Of a stretch of DNA of 64,000 nucleotides, positions 27,886 through 38,383 are shown in pieces. How positions within the stretch are numbered: the first letter of the stretch is position 1; each line of letters begins with the position of its first letter. This DNA is from Flavobacteriaceae bacterium GSB9 (lineage in GTDB: Bacteria; Bacteroidota; Bacteroidia; Flavobacteriales; Flavobacteriaceae). The notes under the pieces were generated by a model. That model saw nothing but the letters and a program-made list of their open reading frames with translations, was not told where the DNA came from and made no database searches. The position numbers were made by a program, and so were the translations under genes. The stretch is from NCBI GenBank assembly GCA_022749295.1, contig CP062007.1, positions 3,340,001 to 3,404,000 on the forward strand. Reading direction: 5' to 3'.

Positions 27886-30258
27886 TTAAAATTTGAAATT
27901 GTATGAAACGGAAGGTACAATGCCAAAAATGGACAACCTTGTAGCTTCATTATTACTGGTATCTGAATTTCTTCTAAAATTTATTGAAGCTGCATTTTTT
28001 CTGTTGTAAATATTATAGATGCCAAAAACCCAATAGCTTTGCCAACCTTTCGATTTTTCGGGTTTTGGTGTATAATTAAGGGCAAAATCTAAACGGTGGT
28101 AAGCAGGAAGTCTGTTTTCATTTCTACCCTCGTAATGTGGAATGTTTAATCCGTTGTAGGTGTACTGTGCCGTAGGAAAGGTGGCCGGTTGCCCCGTTTG
28201 AAGCAAAAAATTGGTGTTTATTTTCCACTTGTCGTTCCATTGGTAACTGCTGGTTAAAGAAATATCGTGAGTTTTATCGTAGGGTGTATTGTACCATTTG
28301 CCATAATTTAAGCCCAGCTCGTTAGGGGTTCTGCCTGGTGTTTGTTGCTCCGATTTAGAAAGTGTATAAGCTAACCATCCTTTAAAATTTCCACTGTTTT
28401 TTTTAAGCAGTAATTCGGCACCGAAGGCTCTTGCTCGACCGTTTAAAATAACCTGTTCTATGGCGTTGTTTGCTATTAAGTCGGCACCATCAATATAATC
28501 GATACGATTTTTAATTTTCTTGTAAAAACCCTCAATTTCTAAAGAAAAGAGGTTGTCTTTAAAGTTTTTGAAATAGCCAACAGCATATTGGTCTAACAAT
28601 TGGGGTTTTATAAATTTCCCGCTTGGCGTCCAAATATCCAGAGGTGTTGGCGAATTGGTATTTGAAAGTAAATGCAAGTATTGGCTCATACGATTGTAGC
28701 TCAGTTTTACCGAACTTTCTTGGGTTAATTGGTAGGCTAGTGAAACTCTGGGTTCTAGGTTAACAAAGCTTTCAATAACATCGCTTTTTTTGAAAGATTC
28801 GGTTCCTATGGGGGCTGCTTTTTCATAGATTTGGAAATCTTCGTTAAAAACAACAGCTTCATCATTTTGATAAAGATTAAGTTCGTTTTGCCCTAAACGA
28901 TGAAAACTGCTTGAGCGTAAGCCATACGAAAGCGATAATTTATCGGAGACTTTATGCTCGGCATCAATATACAATGCATTTTCAAAAGCATACTTATCTG
29001 TTAGTTTAAATGGGTTTATGCCTGAAGTAGGTGTGGTTGGATTGATTTCTCCGGGGTTGAATTTATAATAAATACTGTTTATGCCGTATTGCAGTTTAAA
29101 AGTATTGCTTACGTAGTGTTTAAGGTCGTATTTAAGGTTAAAGTTTTTTATACCCGACACCCAATCGAACTCTACAAAATTTAGTTTTAAATTGTAATAA
29201 TAATCGGAATAGATGAGTGATAAGTTTGAAAACAACTTATCGGAAAACAAATGGTTCCATCTAAAATTCAATACCGAGTTGCCGTAAGTGTTTTCAAAAG
29301 TATCTTCAATGCTAAAAACATCGCGCCCAAAATAACCCGATAGGTAAATGTTGTTTCGGTCGTTTAACTTATAGCTTAGCTTGGTGTTGAGGTCATAGAA
29401 ATAAGCAATATTATCGAGGTCAAAAAGCGGTAAAAATAAGTGGGCATAACTGGAACGACCACCTAAGAGGAATGAACCTTGATCTTTTTTCAATGGGCCT
29501 TCAACGAGCAAACGACTTGAAACGAGGCCAATGCCACCATTGGCATGAAATTCTTTACTATTGCCCTCTTTTTGGTAAATATCTAACACTGAAGACACAC
29601 GCCCTCCATAACGTGCAGGAATACCACCTTTAAATAGCCTTAAATCTTTAATGGCATCGGGGTTGAACACAGAAAAAAAGCCAAACAAATGTGATGAATT
29701 ATAAATGGTGGCTTCATCCAGAAGAATCAGGTTTTGGTCTGCTGCCCCACCACGCACGTTAAAGCCTGAAGCCCCTTCACCAACTGTGGTTACTCCAGGT
29801 AGTAATGTAATTGCTTTTATAATATCAGATTCGCCGAGTACAACAGGAATTTCTTTGATAGTGTTTGAGCTGAGTTTATTCACACTCATTTGCGGTGCTT
29901 TGATATCCAACCTTTCTACATTTTGGGTAATGATGACTTCGCCCAAATCTTCGAGGGCATCTGTTAAACTGAAGTTTTTAGTGATGTCTCCAGTTAAGTT
30001 GATGGTTTCAGAAATAGTATTGAAGCCCAAATAGCTCACCACAACATTATAAGATCCCTCTGGGAGTGTAATGGAGTAAAAGCCATATTCGTTAGTCGTT
30101 GTGCCAGATTGTATTTCTGGAAATATAATGTTAACCCCAATTAAGGTTTCGTTACTTTTTTGCTCAGATACGGTGCCACTAATGGTAAATTTTTCTTGAG
30201 AAAACAATGAACTACAAAAACACCAAGTTAATAGCAAGAAAAGCGATTTTTTTTTCAT
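27886..30258 (-). CDS. TonB-dependent receptor with carboxypeptidase-like N-domain
   Basis: About 790 residues. The ATG at 30258 directly precedes the signal peptide (MKKKSLFLLLTWCFCSSLFS); a TTG four codons upstream is not needed. After the signal comes a CarboxypepD_reg-like domain (FTISGTVSEQKSNETLIGVN), then the plug (VLGESDIIKAITLLPGV, GFNVRGGAADQNLILLDEA) and a 22-stranded barrel ending in aromatic Phe (SVSYNFKF). It imports an unknown ligand across the outer membrane using TonB energy. It is transcribed with the DUF4249 lipoprotein gene 4 bp downstream. Confidence 0.93.
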   Translation of the reverse strand: MKKKSLFLLLTWCFCSSLFSQEKFTISGTVSEQKSNETLIGVNIIFPEIQSGTTTNEYGFYSITLPEGSYNVVVSYLGFNTISETINLTGDITKNFSLTDALEDLGEVIITQNVERLDIKAPQMSVNKLSSNTIKEIPVVLGESDIIKAITLLPGVTTVGEGASGFNVRGGAADQNLILLDEATIYNSSHLFGFFSVFNPDAIKDLRLFKGGIPARYGGRVSSVLDIYQKEGNSKEFHANGGIGLVSSRLLVEGPLKKDQGSFLLGGRSSYAHLFLPLFDLDNIAYFYDLNTKLSYKLNDRNNIYLSGYFGRDVFSIEDTFENTYGNSVLNFRWNHLFSDKLFSNLSLIYSDYYYNLKLNFVEFDWVSGIKNFNLKYDLKHYVSNTFKLQYGINSIYYKFNPGEINPTTPTSGINPFKLTDKYAFENALYIDAEHKVSDKLSLSYGLRSSSFHRLGQNELNLYQNDEAVVFNEDFQIYEKAAPIGTESFKKSDVIESFVNLEPRVSLAYQLTQESSVKLSYNRMSQYLHLLSNTNSPTPLDIWTPSGKFIKPQLLDQYAVGYFKNFKDNLFSLEIEGFYKKIKNRIDYIDGADLIANNAIEQVILNGRARAFGAELLLKKNSGNFKGWLAYTLSKSEQQTPGRTPNELGLNYGKWYNTPYDKTHDISLTSSYQWNDKWKINTNFLLQTGQPATFPTAQYTYNGLNIPHYEGRNENRLPAYHRLDFALNYTPKPEKSKGWQSYWVFGIYNIYNRKNAASINFRRNSDTSNNEATRLSIFGIVPSVSYNFKF

Positions 30259-30324
30259 AGGCAGACCCAACGGTAATTATGGAGCAAGGCTCTCAGGTAA
30301 AGCTCAATTTTTTATAAAAATAAA

Positions 30325-30352
30325 AAAAAGCCCCTCAAGAAGGGACTTTTAA
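30325..30352 (-). terminator. Terminator of icd
   Basis: On the minus strand, just past the icd stop at 30372, the sequence AAAAGTCCCTTCTTGAGGGG is followed by CTTTTTTTT, an intrinsic terminator with one mismatch in the stem. It separates icd from the downstream TonB receptor transcript. Confidence 0.8.
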
Positions 30353-30371
30353 TATATTTTAACAGAATGAT

Positions 30372-32600
<2,229 letters not shown>

Positions 32601-32800
32601 TTAAAGAATTATTAAAAAGCTAAAAACATAAAATGAAAAAGACGTTTCGTTTTTAGCGATGCGAATATACAAAAAAATGGCAGTTATTAATGTTTAAACG
32701 ATTAACTAAAATATTGGGCGCTACAGAATTGCGATAATGGTAAAAAAGATGGGCAAGAGTAAGAATTTCTTAAAGAATAACGGTTAAGCTTAAAAAAACA

Positions 32801-32848
32801 AAAGCCATATCATGATAGAATTTAATCTACTTTGACATGGCTTTTTTG
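32801..32848. terminator. Bidirectional terminator-like hairpin upstream of icd
   Basis: AAAGCCATATCA (from 32801) pairs with TGACATGGCTTT (ending about 32845), with T-runs on both strands. On the minus strand it directly follows the decayed ORF that ends at 32856, and so probably served that gene. Confidence 0.65.
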
Positions 32849-32855
32849 AAATAAC

Positions 32856-33180
32856 TTAACGTGACCTTTTAGTATTTCTACTATCAAACTCAAAATTTTC
32901 ATTTAAATCTTTCGGTTCAAGTGTTGTTATTTCAAAGAAACATTCTTGTAATTTTCAAAATGTATTGACCTATTACATCATGTTTCCGTAAATTGTTTTT
33001 CTTGATGCTATTAACTCCCTATTCGCTTTCGCGTTAAATTTATTAACAGCATTGCTTTGTATTGGACAACCCTCGCTTTCGCAATTTTTGTTTTTAAAAG
33101 CTTTCAATCGTACTAGTGGTCTATCTGTTCGCACATATAACTCTATTTACGATATCATGGTTTTTAGCTTTCGTACGCAT
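32856..33180 (-). pseudogene. Decayed short ORF of unknown family
   Basis: On the minus strand a frame reads LYVRTDRPLVRLKAFKNKN, then CESEGCPIQSNAVNKFNAKA and NRELIASRKTIYGNMM, stops at TAA TAG (about 32964), and after another TGA continues in the same frame as LQECFFEITTLEPKDLN and ENFEFDSRNTKRSR to a stop at 32856, with a terminator right behind. A possible start ATG (MRTKAKNHDIVNRV) at 33180 is in another frame, requiring a frameshift. The coding look of the pieces and the terminator suggest a dead gene, but the family was not recognised and chance is possible. The remaining gap (33181-33392) shows nothing I can support. Confidence 0.35.
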
Positions 33181-33392
33181 ACACGTAGATGCTCAAAAAC
33201 CTCAAAAAACAATTTTTTATAAGAACGTTACCTTATTTAGAATATAATACAAATTCGCTGTTGAAACGAAACCAGCACAATACTGTTATTATTTCTTCAT
33301 CTAAGATACAATAAAAAGTCCAGTTGTCCAAGTTTTTTAACTAATTTGTTTTCAACAGGTTATAAAGGCAAGTTGTTAACTTTTGTTAATAA

Positions 33393-33421
33393 AAAAAAGC
33401 CTTGAAATTTTCAAGGCTTTA
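33393..33421 (-). terminator. Terminator of rplS
   Basis: On the minus strand AAAGCCTTGAAAATTTCAAG followed by GCTTTTTTTT: a 10-bp stem with a T-run, 28 bp beyond the rplS stop at 33449. Confidence 0.85.
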
Positions 33422-33448
33422 TTCGTTTTACGCAGTGTTGCTGGGCAA

Positions 33449-33799
33449 TTAGCGTCTCGCTTCTTTAATTCTGGCTTTTTTACCAGTAAGACCTCTAAAG
33501 TAGTAGATTCTTGCTCTACGTACTTTACCACGCTTGTTAACTTCAACTTTTTGCAATGCAGGAAGGTTTACGGGGAAGATACGCTCAACGCCGATTGAAC
33601 CTGACATCTTTCTAATCGTAAAGGTTTCTGAAGCTCCAGTACCTCTTCGCTGTATTACGGTACCTCTAAAAAACTGGGTACGTGTTTTGTTGCCCTCTTT
33701 AATTTCGTAGTAAACCGTGATGGTGTCACCAGCCGAAAAATCAGGCAATTCTTTTTTTGTTACAAATTCGTCTTGTACAAATTTTACTAAAGATTCCAT
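33449..33799 (-). CDS. rplS: 50S ribosomal protein L19
   Basis: 116 residues, the normal length. It carries the family pattern FSAGDTITVYYEIKEGNKTR (about 22-41), FFRGTVIQRRGTGASETFTI (about 44-63) and the basic C-terminus (RARIYYFRGLTGKKARIKEA). L19 sits at the 30S-50S interface. It lies downstream of trmD on the same strand with a 138-bp gap, the common bacterial rplS-trmD pairing in reversed order, and is followed by its own terminator. Confidence 0.98.
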   Translation of the reverse strand: MESLVKFVQDEFVTKKELPDFSAGDTITVYYEIKEGNKTRTQFFRGTVIQRRGTGASETFTIRKMSGSIGVERIFPVNLPALQKVEVNKRGKVRRARIYYFRGLTGKKARIKEARR

Positions 33800-33937
33800 A
33801 TCTTTAAAATTAATAAGTGATTAATTCAGAACAACATTCACGATTCTCGCCAGAGGTTAAGCCGAAATTGGCTGCAAAGATAATTAAAAAGTTAAAAGCG
33901 GAAAGCTAAAACTAAAAGTTTTTTAATAACGGTAAAT

Positions 33938-34615
33938 TTAATCTTCAAGTAAATCTGGCCGTCGCTCTTTGGTTCTGATATACGCTTGTTCTTCGCGCCA
34001 TTTTTCTATTTTGGGTAAATTGCCGCTAAATAACAACTCGGGGACTTTCCACCCCTTATATTCGCGGGGTTTGGTGTAAATGGGGGGTGCTAATAAATTA
34101 TCTTGAAATGAATCGGTTAGGGCTGAGGTTTCGTTGCCCAGCACGCCCGGAATTAATCGAATAACCGCATCGCACAGTACGGCAGCGCCTAGTTCACCAC
34201 CGGATAGTACATAATCACCAATAGATATTTCGCGGGTTACCAGATGGTCGCGCACCCGTTGGTCTACACCCTTATAATGGCCGCACAAGATGATAATATT
34301 TTCTTTTAGTGATAATTGATTGGCTATACCTTGATTAAGGGTTTCGCCATCTGGTGTCATGTAGATAACCTCGTCATAATGACGTTCGGCTTTTAAGGTA
34401 GAAATACATTTATCAATGGGCTCTACCATCATCACCATACCTGCGCCACCACCAAATTGGGTATCGTCAACCGATTTGTAATTATCGGTAGTATAATCTC
34501 TTAGGTTGTGGAAGTGTACTTCCACTAAATTGGCTTCAATGGCGCGTTTTAAAATGGAGGCTGTAAACGGGCTTTTAAGTAATTCGGGTAAAACGGTAAT
34601 AATATCAATACGCAT
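33938..34615 (-). CDS. trmD: tRNA (guanine37-N1)-methyltransferase
   Basis: The ATG at 34615 ([17 protein letters not shown]) matches the family start; the frame extends eight codons further to 34639. 225 residues. It contains the SPOUT trefoil-knot signature: [13 protein letters not shown] (about 49-61), [12 protein letters not shown] (about 109-120) and [14 protein letters not shown] (about 133-146). It methylates G37 next to the anticodon with S-adenosylmethionine, preventing frameshifting. Same strand as rplS downstream and the permease upstream. Confidence 0.97.
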   Translation of the reverse strand: MRIDIITVLPELLKSPFTASILKRAIEANLVEVHFHNLRDYTTDNYKSVDDTQFGGGAGMVMMVEPIDKCISTLKAERHYDEVIYMTPDGETLNQGIANQLSLKENIIILCGHYKGVDQRVRDHLVTREISIGDYVLSGGELGAAVLCDAVIRLIPGVLGNETSALTDSFQDNLLAPPIYTKPREYKGWKVPELLFSGNLPKIEKWREEQAYIRTKERRPDLLED

Positions 34616-34669
34616 AATTCGTGCTAAATAGGAGGGCAAAGATAATTTAATTGCACATTATTTTGCTAA

Positions 34670-35965
34670 TTACTTATTAGACGTTTTTGTTGACGGCCAT
34701 TTTTTGTATGTGGCCTCAAGAATAAATGCAAACACTATTATTCCGATAGCAACTAATACACCGGTCTTATTATCTTGGTATTGCTGGACTATAAGTGTTA
34801 TAAAAGCTGCAAAACAAAGAAAGCTAGCTGTAATGTGAATCCATTTATTGGAGTGTAGTACTTTAAATTTTTTATAACCAATAAAATTTACAATGCAAAA
34901 AATTAATAAAAAGCCAGCACTGCCCGCTGTTGATATACTTTGCAGATTAAATAGATTTACCAACGCGGCCGATAAAATAGCGGTTATAACCATACCAACT
35001 GGTTTGCCCCAAAATTTATGGCAAAAATATTCTGGGAGTTCTTGGTCTTGGGCTATATCATAGTTGACCCGACTACTGCCCAATACAGTTGCGTTTATTG
35101 CCGAAAATGTAGATATTAATGCTGTAACGGTGATAATGGTAAATCCGATGTGGCCTAAAATAGGTTCGGAAGCTTTTGCTAGAACGTAATCTTGGGCGTT
35201 AGCTATTTCAGAAAAAGGCAAGGAGCCTACGGTAACAATTGCAATTAATATGTACAACACCACAACAAAACCCACAGCACCAAAATAGGCTTTTTCAGTG
35301 TTTTTTTCCTTGTTTCTTAAATCTGAAATGGAATTGGCAATAAGCTCGAAACCTTCATAGGCAACAAAAATAACCATGCCTCCTGAAAGCAACAATAAAG
35401 GACTTTCCCAATGTTCTGGTAAGAGTTGCGTAAGGTTTTCGGTATGTGAGGAAAAACCATAAAACCCTATTGCAATAAAAGCAATTAAGATAATAAGCTT
35501 AACTACAACGGCTACGGATTCTATATCGCTTACAAGTTTAACGCTCATGTAGTTTATGAGCAAAGCGAAAATAATTATCGAGGTCTGTAGAATTTTAACG
35601 TCTACTTCCTTTTGGCCACTTATTGAAATCAATTCAAGGCCATAAGAACCAAAGGCAGACGCATAAAGCGCCAACATAACTATATAGCTTATCCACAATA
35701 AATTGTTTACGCCACCAGCAAAAATGCCATTGCCATATTGTTGGTGTATAAATTTAACGGTGCCCCCATTTTCGGGATATTTCTTTGATAACTTCGCGTA
35801 AGAATAGGCCGTTAAAAGCGCAATGATGCCAGCAAAAAGAAACGCTATTGGGGTACCACCTTTGGCTAGCGACACCGCCAAACCCAAAACTGCAAATATA
35901 CCACCACCAACCATGCCGCCGATTCCAATTGAAATGGCATCTTTCAAACTTATTTTTTCACTCAT
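34670..35965 (-). CDS. APC-family amino acid permease
   Basis: 431 residues with about 12 hydrophobic segments and the APC signature near the N-terminus (ISIGIGGMVGGGIFAVLGLA, about 11-30). These inner-membrane carriers import amino acids or amines, usually with protons. The substrate cannot be deduced. It is 3 bp downstream of the small HMA-like gene, so both are co-transcribed, and the pair lies just upstream of trmD on the same strand. Confidence 0.88.
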   Translation of the reverse strand: MSEKISLKDAISIGIGGMVGGGIFAVLGLAVSLAKGGTPIAFLFAGIIALLTAYSYAKLSKKYPENGGTVKFIHQQYGNGIFAGGVNNLLWISYIVMLALYASAFGSYGLELISISGQKEVDVKILQTSIIIFALLINYMSVKLVSDIESVAVVVKLIILIAFIAIGFYGFSSHTENLTQLLPEHWESPLLLLSGGMVIFVAYEGFELIANSISDLRNKEKNTEKAYFGAVGFVVVLYILIAIVTVGSLPFSEIANAQDYVLAKASEPILGHIGFTIITVTALISTFSAINATVLGSSRVNYDIAQDQELPEYFCHKFWGKPVGMVITAILSAALVNLFNLQSISTAGSAGFLLIFCIVNFIGYKKFKVLHSNKWIHITASFLCFAAFITLIVQQYQDNKTGVLVAIGIIVFAFILEATYKKWPSTKTSNK

Positions 35966-35968
35966 GCC

Positions 35969-36235
35969 TTAAAGTTTAAATAGCCCTTTAGGGATGGCAT
36001 GGTGCCCCGTTTTTTTTACGGCGTTTTCAATATCGTCAACCTTAACCATGGCAGAGGTATATACAGCTATCTGTACCGGAAACTTCTGGGTGTCGATAAA
36101 TACTTTTTTCACTCCAGGTATTTTCAGAATAAATTTCTTTATGGTCTCCAATTTGTCGCTGTCGTCTTTTGTAGCGTCGGTTTCAAAAATTTTACCGTGG
36201 TGTCCAGGTATTACATTTTCAGAAAGCAAACTCAT
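35969..36235 (-). CDS. Small HMA-like protein without CxxC
   Basis: 88 residues. The pattern LETIKKFILKIPGVKKVFID ... VYTSAMVKVDDIENAVKKTG has the beta-alpha-beta spacing of heavy-metal-associated (ferredoxin-like) domains, but the CxxC metal site is absent. It has a His-rich N-terminus (PGHHGKIFE) and a HH near the end (TGHHAIPKG). It is tightly linked to the APC permease, hinting at a regulatory or accessory role. Function unknown. Confidence 0.65.
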   Translation of the reverse strand: MSLLSENVIPGHHGKIFETDATKDDSDKLETIKKFILKIPGVKKVFIDTQKFPVQIAVYTSAMVKVDDIENAVKKTGHHAIPKGLFKL

Positions 36236-36492
36236 AATTTATGTTACGTTTAATAATTAGTGCCTTGTTATTAGATTAGTAGGATTTGTTCAAAGCTAAA
36301 TTACTGTGATTGAAGAATCCTGCTCTTAACGAAGTTCGGCATTTATTGCGACAAAATCAACTTATAGATTCGTTTTATATAGCCATTTAAAATAATTTTA
36401 ACGGTAAGAATTATATATAAATTAGTAATCGTAAATTTGATTGCACGGAAATTAAGTTTATCCTTATTTAAAGAAATACAGAAAATATTTAT

Positions 36493-37251
36493 ATGAAATT
36501 AGTATTGTCACCAGCAAAGTCATTAGACTTTGAAAGCCAATTGCCAACAGAACAGCATACCCAAGCTCAGTTTTTAAAACAATCGGAACGCTTAAATAAA
36601 ATACTTAAAAAGAAATCGGCTAAAAGTTTATCGAAACTCATGAGTATTTCTGATGCTTTGGGACAATTAAATTATGAGCGCAATCAATCTTGGGAACTAC
36701 CCTTTACTACCGACAATGCCCGCCCCGCTATTTATGCCTTTAGTGGTGATGTTTACCGCGGATTGGGTGCTTATACCATTCCTAAAGATAAAATAGAAAC
36801 ACTCCAAAATACCGTGCGTATTCTTTCAGGATTGTACGGGTTATTGAAACCGACTGATTTAATACAGCCTTATCGCTTGGAAATGGGAACTAAAATGCCC
36901 GTTGGTACAAAGAAAAACCTTTACGAATTCTGGAAAAAAGACATTACCAAAGCGCTTAACGAAGAATTGGAAGATGATGAGTTGTTTTTAAACTTGGCGA
37001 GTAATGAATATTTTAAGGCGATTGATAAAAAAGCGTTAAAAGTCCCTGTGGTTAATATTACTTTTAAAGATTTTAAAAATGGTAAATACAAAGTCATTTC
37101 CTTTTTTGCTAAAGAAGCCCGTGGACTTATGGCTAGGTATATTGTAGATTCGGGTGCAAAATCCATTGATGATATCAAAGGTTTTAATTATGAAGGTTAT
37201 GGGTTTAGTGAAGACATGTCGACCGAAACAGAGTTGGTATTTATAAGATAA
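36493..37251 (+). CDS. yaaA: Peroxide stress protein YaaA
   Basis: 252 residues of the YaaA/DUF328 family: it starts MKLVLSPAKSLDFES, and has the motifs FSGDVYRGL (about 82-90), GLYGLLKPTDLIQPYRLEMG (about 113-132) and FFAKEARGLMARYIV (about 203-217). In E. coli YaaA lowers intracellular iron and limits oxidative damage after H2O2. The gene heads a short plus-strand pair with the TPR gene 28 bp downstream. The 257-bp gap upstream contains a TAAATTTG (36432-36439), a possible -7 element without a clear -33 partner. Confidence 0.95.
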   Translation: MKLVLSPAKSLDFESQLPTEQHTQAQFLKQSERLNKILKKKSAKSLSKLMSISDALGQLNYERNQSWELPFTTDNARPAIYAFSGDVYRGLGAYTIPKDKIETLQNTVRILSGLYGLLKPTDLIQPYRLEMGTKMPVGTKKNLYEFWKKDITKALNEELEDDELFLNLASNEYFKAIDKKALKVPVVNITFKDFKNGKYKVISFFAKEARGLMARYIVDSGAKSIDDIKGFNYEGYGFSEDMSTETELVFIR

Positions 37252-37279
37252 TCCTTATTATTGTATAAAAGGTTTTTTT

Positions 37280-38005
37280 ATGCAGTATTACCTCATTTTA
37301 GCGCTTCAGGGCTATTGTGTTTACCACCTCATTACGCGCAAAAATCCGTTTTGGTGGTTTTTTATCATTATGTTTATACCTGTGATAGGCAGTATTGTTT
37401 ATTTAATAACACAGGTGTACAACAAGCGAGATGCCGAAAAAATAACCAACGAAGTGGCGCACATCATCAACCCAACCAAAAAGGTAAAGGATTTGGAAAA
37501 GAGGTTGCAATTTTCTGAAACGTATCAAAATCGTGTAGATCTTGCCGATGCTTATTTAGAAATTAAAGATTATAATAACGCTGTCACCCATTATTTGGAA
37601 GCGCTTAAAGATCAATCGCAAAATAATTTTTACGCTGCCAAAAAATTAATTAATGCCTATTTTAACCTTGAAGATTACCAAAACGTTATTCATTATGCCG
37701 AAAACATAAAAGGGCATCCAGAATTTTATAAGTCGAGAACCCAGTTTCTATATGGTCTGTCACTAGAAAAAATGGGTAACATTGGAGAAGCAGAAACCCA
37801 TTTGCGTCAAATTGATATTAGATACTCTTTTTACGAAGAGCGCTTGATATTGGCCAAGTTTTTAATGAGCATAAAAAAAGAGACAGAAGCCAAAGAGATT
37901 TTGAATGAAATCTTTAATGAATCCAGCCACATGACCAAACCTAACAGGCGTCTCTACAGAGGCACTATTGCTGAGGTTGAAAAACTATTAAAAGAATTCG
38001 ATTAA
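37280..38005 (+). CDS. PLDc_N-like membrane anchor with TPR domain
   Basis: 241 residues. The N-terminal ~50 residues carry two hydrophobic segments with the cardiolipin-synthase N-domain (PLDc_N) look (ITRKNPFWWFFIIMFIPVIG SIVYLI, shown in two parts). The rest is a run of TPR-like helices, for example RVDLADAYLEIKDYNNAVTH and HYAENIKGHPEFY. No phospholipase catalytic motif is present. It is probably an inner-membrane scaffold. Its stop codon lies 3 bp from the end of the convergent THX gene. Confidence 0.75.
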   Translation: MQYYLILALQGYCVYHLITRKNPFWWFFIIMFIPVIGSIVYLITQVYNKRDAEKITNEVAHIINPTKKVKDLEKRLQFSETYQNRVDLADAYLEIKDYNNAVTHYLEALKDQSQNNFYAAKKLINAYFNLEDYQNVIHYAENIKGHPEFYKSRTQFLYGLSLEKMGNIGEAETHLRQIDIRYSFYEERLILAKFLMSIKKETEAKEILNEIFNESSHMTKPNRRLYRGTIAEVEKLLKEFD

Positions 38006-38008
38006 TTG

Positions 38009-38143
38009 CTATTTCGGACTAGCCTTTTCGCCTACATTAATTTTAGTTTCAATTGAAGGTTTCTTTTTTATGCGTGGCCTTCGCTTGCCAAAAGTGCCTC
38101 GGTGTATTTTTCCGCGTTTCGTTTTTTTATCGCCTTTACCCAT
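38009..38143 (-). CDS. 30S ribosomal protein THX
   Basis: A 44-residue gene too short for usual ORF calls. The product MGKGDKKTKRGKIHRGTFGK RRPRIKKKPS (in two parts) IETKINVGEKASPK matches the small basic THX protein that fits into the head of the 30S subunit in Thermus and is widespread in Bacteroidota. 16 of 44 residues are Lys or Arg. Convergent with the TPR gene. Confidence 0.93.
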   Translation of the reverse strand: MGKGDKKTKRGKIHRGTFGKRRPRIKKKPSIETKINVGEKASPK

Positions 38144-38204
38144 GGTTTTTTATTTTTAGTGGTTCATCATTCGTTGTGCATTTAGAACATAAAACTAGTT
38201 ACGC

Positions 38205-38322
38205 GTCAGTTCGAGAGATTTTGAGGGACTAAAAATCGTATCGAGAACTATTTTGTGATGAAAAATTCTCTTTCTCGATACAAATTTCACTCTTTTTTGT
38301 CGTGAAATTCACTCGAACTGAC
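38205..38322. repeat. Palindromic intergenic repeat element
   Basis: An inverted repeat of about 118 bp: outer arms GTCAGTTCGAG (38205-38215) and CTCGAACTGAC (38312-38322), inner arms TATCGAGAA (38239-38247) and TTCTCGATA (38272-38280). It has no ORF. The GTCAGTTCGAG...TATCGAGAA pattern resembles a dispersed repeat common between genes in marine flavobacteria, as remembered. It occupies the gap between THX and the glycosylase gene. Confidence 0.75.
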
Positions 38323-38383
38323 GAACGATTAATAAATTTCATGTCGTCAAAATATAATAAATTAACAACTAAAATTCAAATTT

